Assembly (NCBI RefSeq): GCF_023062595.1
Contig: NZ_JALLAN010000001.1
Span: 248,001-312,000, forward strand
DNA length: 64,000 bases
Reading direction: 5' to 3'
Source of the DNA: Arthrobacter rhizosphaerae
Lineage (GTDB): Bacteria; Actinomycetota; Actinomycetes; Actinomycetales; Micrococcaceae
The notes beneath the pieces are model-generated. The model saw only the letters and a program-made list of their open reading frames with translations, did no database searches and was not told where the DNA came from. Shown here piece after piece: positions 60,939 through 64,000 of this stretch (position 1 is its first letter; every line of letters starts with the position of its first letter). The position numbers were made by a program, and so were the translations under genes.

Positions 60939-61187
60939 GTGAGTGACCGTTACGCAGGCATGGGGCCGAAAACGAAGCGGTTCGTGAAGGCATCTGTCAT
61001 CCTGCCAACCCCTGTCATCGTTGGAGGCATTCTGTTATCCAACTACCTGGGATTCTGGCCAGTTCTTCTGATTGTCATGACGATCGCCGCTGCTGTTTTC
61101 GTGCCTCTTGGCTTTGCTGCTCGGCGAGAGGGACGAGAAATTGCCGAGCCTGAGTCAGAACAGGGAGGGATGGGCCCGAAGCTATAG
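60939..61187 (+). CDS. Small two-helix membrane protein
   Basis: An 82-residue membrane protein: VKASVILPTPVIVGGILLSNY and FWPVLLIVMTIAAAVFVPLGF are two hydrophobic helices, followed by a charged tail. GTG 60939 has AAGGGG 6 bases upstream; the ATG two codons earlier overlaps that site and is less likely. It sits 18 bases after the preceding small gene. No function recognised. Confidence 0.6.
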   Translation: MSDRYAGMGPKTKRFVKASVILPTPVIVGGILLSNYLGFWPVLLIVMTIAAAVFVPLGFAARREGREIAEPESEQGGMGPKL

Positions 61188-61224
61188 GGGCGTTGGCACC
61201 GGTTCATCGGCTTGGATATTTCAG

Positions 61225-63639
61225 TCAGTCATCCTGTGAATCGTTGGCCTCCTTTACGTTCCTGATTCGGGGTGTTCCGAGTTCGACGACTTCTCGGTCG
61301 TGGTGATTGTGCAGCTTATACATTTGCGCGAGCTTCAGCTCGGCGCTGTTGAGAGTCACGCGCAGTCCTTCGACGTCCCCTACCCAGCCGTGTTGTTTGG
61401 CTTCGACGATGCGCTCCTGGAGGTTGTCGATGATGTCCTGGAGTCTTCCGATCTGGGCTGGGTCGGGACGGAGGAGCGCGCAGCGCAGGCAGGCGTGTTC
61501 GTGTTGGCAGCCTGTGCCATATGCGCGCCCGCAGCTGCCCAGGCTGAGCTTGCGCTGCACAAAGTGGGCCTCGAACTCGTCCCACTCGGAGGCGGTCGGT
61601 TCGCGGTATTCCTCGGTGGGCCGAATGACCCGTCGCTTTTCGATGAAGGTGCGGTGGTGCCGAATGACGTCCCTGGGATAAATCGCTGCGTATCCCTGAG
61701 TCGTCGCCAGACTGGCATGCCCCATCAGCACCTGCACAATATGTGGAGGCAGGCCGCTGGCAAGTGCCTCAGTCGCGAAGATCCGACGGAAATCGTGCGG
61801 GGTGAACCTCACCTCGGCACCGCTGACCTTGATCTGCGCGCGTCGCGCCAGGTCATTGAGCAGCGTGGAGACGGTGGCCGTCGTCATCACGTTCGGCGGT
61901 CCGGCGCCACGGCGGCGGACGAACAGGTGCGGAAGAGGTGAGCTCAGCACTTTCTCAGCTGAGTCCCATCGCTGTGTCAGCGGTGCACCACCCGTGTCCT
62001 TGGTGATACGAGAAAGCACTCGGTAGAGCACGTGCACGAGCTCGGGGCCTGCCACCATCAGACGCTCTGTGTCGGTCTTGCTCGGAGCGAAGTGCAGCAG
62101 CGGTATGGTCTCCCCGGTCCCTGGAACCTTATAGGGCTGGATGCTCATGTGCACCAACTCGAGGACTTCTTCGATCCGTGCACCGGTGTGTCGAAGTGTC
62201 TCAACAAGCGCCCAAGTCCAGAAGGCGTTGTCCTCTTCAAAGGACAGGTCCCGGTCCTTTCCATTGCGCCGAATCCGGACATGTGCATACTCACTGCTCT
62301 GGAAGACTTCCCAAGCCTCGCCGTCCATGTCGATGTTTTGGCCGGCGCCGGCCATCTTGGCATCCGCCAGGGTTGCTTCTGCTGCGCGGAGGGCCTGTTC
62401 GGCAGCCTCCACCAGACGGGGCAACACGGGAGCCAGTTCACGGGTGCGCTGTTGCATCGTTGCGATGGTCGCGCGCCGGTGCTTCACGTAACCGCGGGTT
62501 TCGGCGAAGGTTACGGGGCTTGGTGCTGCCCACTGCGCCCAGAAGGCATCTTCGAGTGCCCATTGGCTGATGTCGAGATAGAACGCCCGGACGGAGAAGA
62601 AGACGCTGTAAACTTCCCGGCGCGGCGAGCCGTCGGCTTTGAGTTTGACCCTGGCTTTCCAGTCAGCCGCCTGCTTCGGAGTCAGTGCGAAGCTGCGTTG
62701 GTCAGGGTAGTGCTTGAGGATGTCTGCGAAGAAGAGCCCCGCCAGATACCTGCCCAAAGCACAGAGTGAGGAGTAGTCGAGGCCAGCCGACCGGACCTGA
62801 AGATAGCGGATGAGTGGTTCCCGGCAGGGGCCGGTGATGTCGTAGTAGTCGACCATCTCATCCACCGTTTTCGGTCCGACGCGGAGCCGCGTGGGCATGG
62901 TCCCGGAATCGTGTCTGATCCATCCCAGCCCGTGCAGCACGGGCCATACTGCGGTCAGCCCGCTGCGGCTGACGTCGATCAGCTTCCCGGGAAGCTGGGT
63001 CGTCAGGTCAAGGATGTCTTCGGCTGTGAGCTGGCGGATCGATTTGCCTGTATGGGCCTGAATGCGACCTAGGGTGAGGATCCCGCTAGTGGCCTGGGCC
63101 GGTGAAGCCTTCGCATGGAGGAGGGCGTTTTCGAGTTCAGCTGTGTGAGCGGGATCCCGGAACCGGCTGAGTGCTTTCCAGAAGGCAAAGCGCTGACCCG
63201 CGAGCCACCGGTGGGACGGGCGCATGACGTCCAGAGCCAGCAGCGGTCCCATCGCCGCATTGAGTCCTTCGACTTCGTTCCGGTTCTTCGTGTTCTTGCT
63301 TGAACCGCCGGCTATTCTAAGCCGCCACGTCAGCGCGTCATGCCCGACCTGGCCCTCGAACAGCGCCCAGCGGTCCTGCCAGGTTTCACCCGGCAACTGC
63401 CTCAAATGACCGAGTAAGCGCCGAATGCCCGCCCTGTGCTCATGCACCTGGGGCCAGTACGGGCGGCAGTGCTCAAGACGGTTGATGATGTCCTCAATGC
63501 TGGCGCTGGTCAGCGGTCCAGAAGGAGTGGGTGCCAGTGCAGGCGGTTGTTGTGCCTGTGGTGGCGGCGTGTGGTCATTCCAGCTTCGTCGTGCGGTCTG
63601 GATCTTATTGATGGGGGGAGTTTTCACTGGTTCCCCCAA
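61225..63639 (-). CDS. Large tyrosine recombinase with Cys-rich C-terminus
   Basis: An 804-residue phage-integrase-family recombinase. A long helical N-terminal region (1-460) precedes the catalytic domain with HTGARIEE (Arg, about 481-488), SKTDTERL (Lys), HDFRR (His and Arg, about 617-621), GHASL (second His) and YAAIY (Tyr near 652). A C-terminal extension has [18 protein letters not shown], a likely zinc site, and a helical stretch. Size and tail resemble the recombinases of Tn554-like or recombinase-trio elements. It overlaps the recombinase gene upstream by 16 bases, so the two are coupled. Confidence 0.87.
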   Translation of the reverse strand: MGEPVKTPPINKIQTARRSWNDHTPPPQAQQPPALAPTPSGPLTSASIEDIINRLEHCRPYWPQVHEHRAGIRRLLGHLRQLPGETWQDRWALFEGQVGHDALTWRLRIAGGSSKNTKNRNEVEGLNAAMGPLLALDVMRPSHRWLAGQRFAFWKALSRFRDPAHTAELENALLHAKASPAQATSGILTLGRIQAHTGKSIRQLTAEDILDLTTQLPGKLIDVSRSGLTAVWPVLHGLGWIRHDSGTMPTRLRVGPKTVDEMVDYYDITGPCREPLIRYLQVRSAGLDYSSLCALGRYLAGLFFADILKHYPDQRSFALTPKQAADWKARVKLKADGSPRREVYSVFFSVRAFYLDISQWALEDAFWAQWAAPSPVTFAETRGYVKHRRATIATMQQRTRELAPVLPRLVEAAEQALRAAEATLADAKMAGAGQNIDMDGEAWEVFQSSEYAHVRIRRNGKDRDLSFEEDNAFWTWALVETLRHTGARIEEVLELVHMSIQPYKVPGTGETIPLLHFAPSKTDTERLMVAGPELVHVLYRVLSRITKDTGGAPLTQRWDSAEKVLSSPLPHLFVRRRGAGPPNVMTTATVSTLLNDLARRAQIKVSGAEVRFTPHDFRRIFATEALASGLPPHIVQVLMGHASLATTQGYAAIYPRDVIRHHRTFIEKRRVIRPTEEYREPTASEWDEFEAHFVQRKLSLGSCGRAYGTGCQHEHACLRCALLRPDPAQIGRLQDIIDNLQERIVEAKQHGWVGDVEGLRVTLNSAELKLAQMYKLHNHHDREVVELGTPRIRNVKEANDSQDD

Positions 63640-64000
63640 AGCACGCGCAACTCATCGGGGTTATAGGGCTGACCGGCCGGTGAACTGTCATCGGCGGGGG
63701 AAGTCCTGCTGCTCAGGTGGGTCCGGTAATGCTCTATGACTTCCTCCATATGTGGAACCGCATAGATCGTGGTCGTAGTTAGCGACTGGTGACCCAGTAA
63801 CTCCTGGACTTCATGAAGGCCCATCCCGCCCTCGAGCGCTCGGATCGCGAACGTGTGCCGCAGATCGTGCAGTGTCCAGTTCGAACCGAGCAGGTCGTTG
63901 CAGCCTCTGAGGACGGCGCGCATGGCTTCGTAGGTCAGAGGACGGGGCTCGCCTCGCAGCGTGAGCCAAACCGGCTCATCCGGACCGGCAACGCCTCCTT
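63624..64000 (-). CDS. Tyrosine recombinase, partial at the window edge
   Basis: The frame is open from before the right edge (reading [20 protein letters not shown]) to TGA at 63624. HDLRHTFA holds the catalytic His and Arg, GHQSL the second His, and TIYAV the nucleophilic Tyr. It is the C-terminal ~125 residues of a Xer-like recombinase. Its stop overlaps the start of the 804-residue recombinase, the arrangement seen in multi-recombinase mobile elements; a third member may lie beyond the window. Confidence 0.82.
   Translation of the reverse strand, partial: GGVAGPDEPVWLTLRGEPRPLTYEAMRAVLRGCNDLLGSNWTLHDLRHTFAIRALEGGMGLHEVQELLGHQSLTTTTIYAVPHMEEVIEHYRTHLSSRTSPADDSSPAGQPYNPDELRVLWGNQ

Overview
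The window is high-GC DNA with many GTG/TTG starts, a Gram-positive-type LexA box and a DUF4193 protein. Together these point to an actinobacterium, most likely a micrococcalean (Arthrobacter-like) host. Almost everything in it is accessory: a large conjugative element carrying a defence island. I see no rRNA or tRNA gene, CRISPR array, replication initiator or parAB pair.

Left half (1-28 kb), almost all on the minus strand: a conjugation module. It encodes a relaxase, a VirD4/TraG coupling ATPase, a small pilin-like membrane protein, a membrane-anchored lysozyme+CHAP cell-wall hydrolase, four tandem single-pass membrane paralogues, a ClpB-like double AAA+ ATPase and several unrecognised proteins. 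At its left end lies the most striking gene: an 1,850-residue protein joining the catalytic cores of the RNA polymerase beta and beta-prime subunits in one chain, with both barrel signatures, the DFDGD metal motif and a bridge helix. Most transcription units of this module are preceded by copies of a TCGA-centred motif (CTATCGA[C/A]T and variants). At three of them it is followed, after exactly 11 bases, by GATAGA(C/G)TT. The motif recurs in a divergent control region (27.6-28.1 kb) beside an XRE repressor-like gene and around a small gene at 58.2-58.5 kb. My central hypothesis is an element that encodes its own RNA polymerase and, possibly, its own promoter class.

Middle (28-58 kb): a tyrosine recombinase, then a cargo island. 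It holds a three-Cys-motif partner protein (TcmP) convergent with its DUF5131 partner; a membrane protein; a complete type 1 BREX operon (HTH regulator, brxA, brxB, brxC, pglX, pglZ, brxL) whose BrxL carries a MITD1-C-terminal-like domain where I see no Lon protease; a GIY-YIG protein; a GmrSD/BrxU-like type IV restriction enzyme; an SOS-controlled, probably leaderless small gene; an excisionase-like protein; and a UvrD-type helicase with an inserted nuclease-like domain. A 278-residue gene at 29.95-30.79 kb and a truncated relative of its C-terminus at 57.7-58.0 kb bracket the island and may mark how it was inserted.

Right end (58-64 kb): a motif-flanked small gene, a large serine recombinase, DUF4193 and small membrane-protein genes, and an operon of two large tyrosine recombinases that leaves the window.
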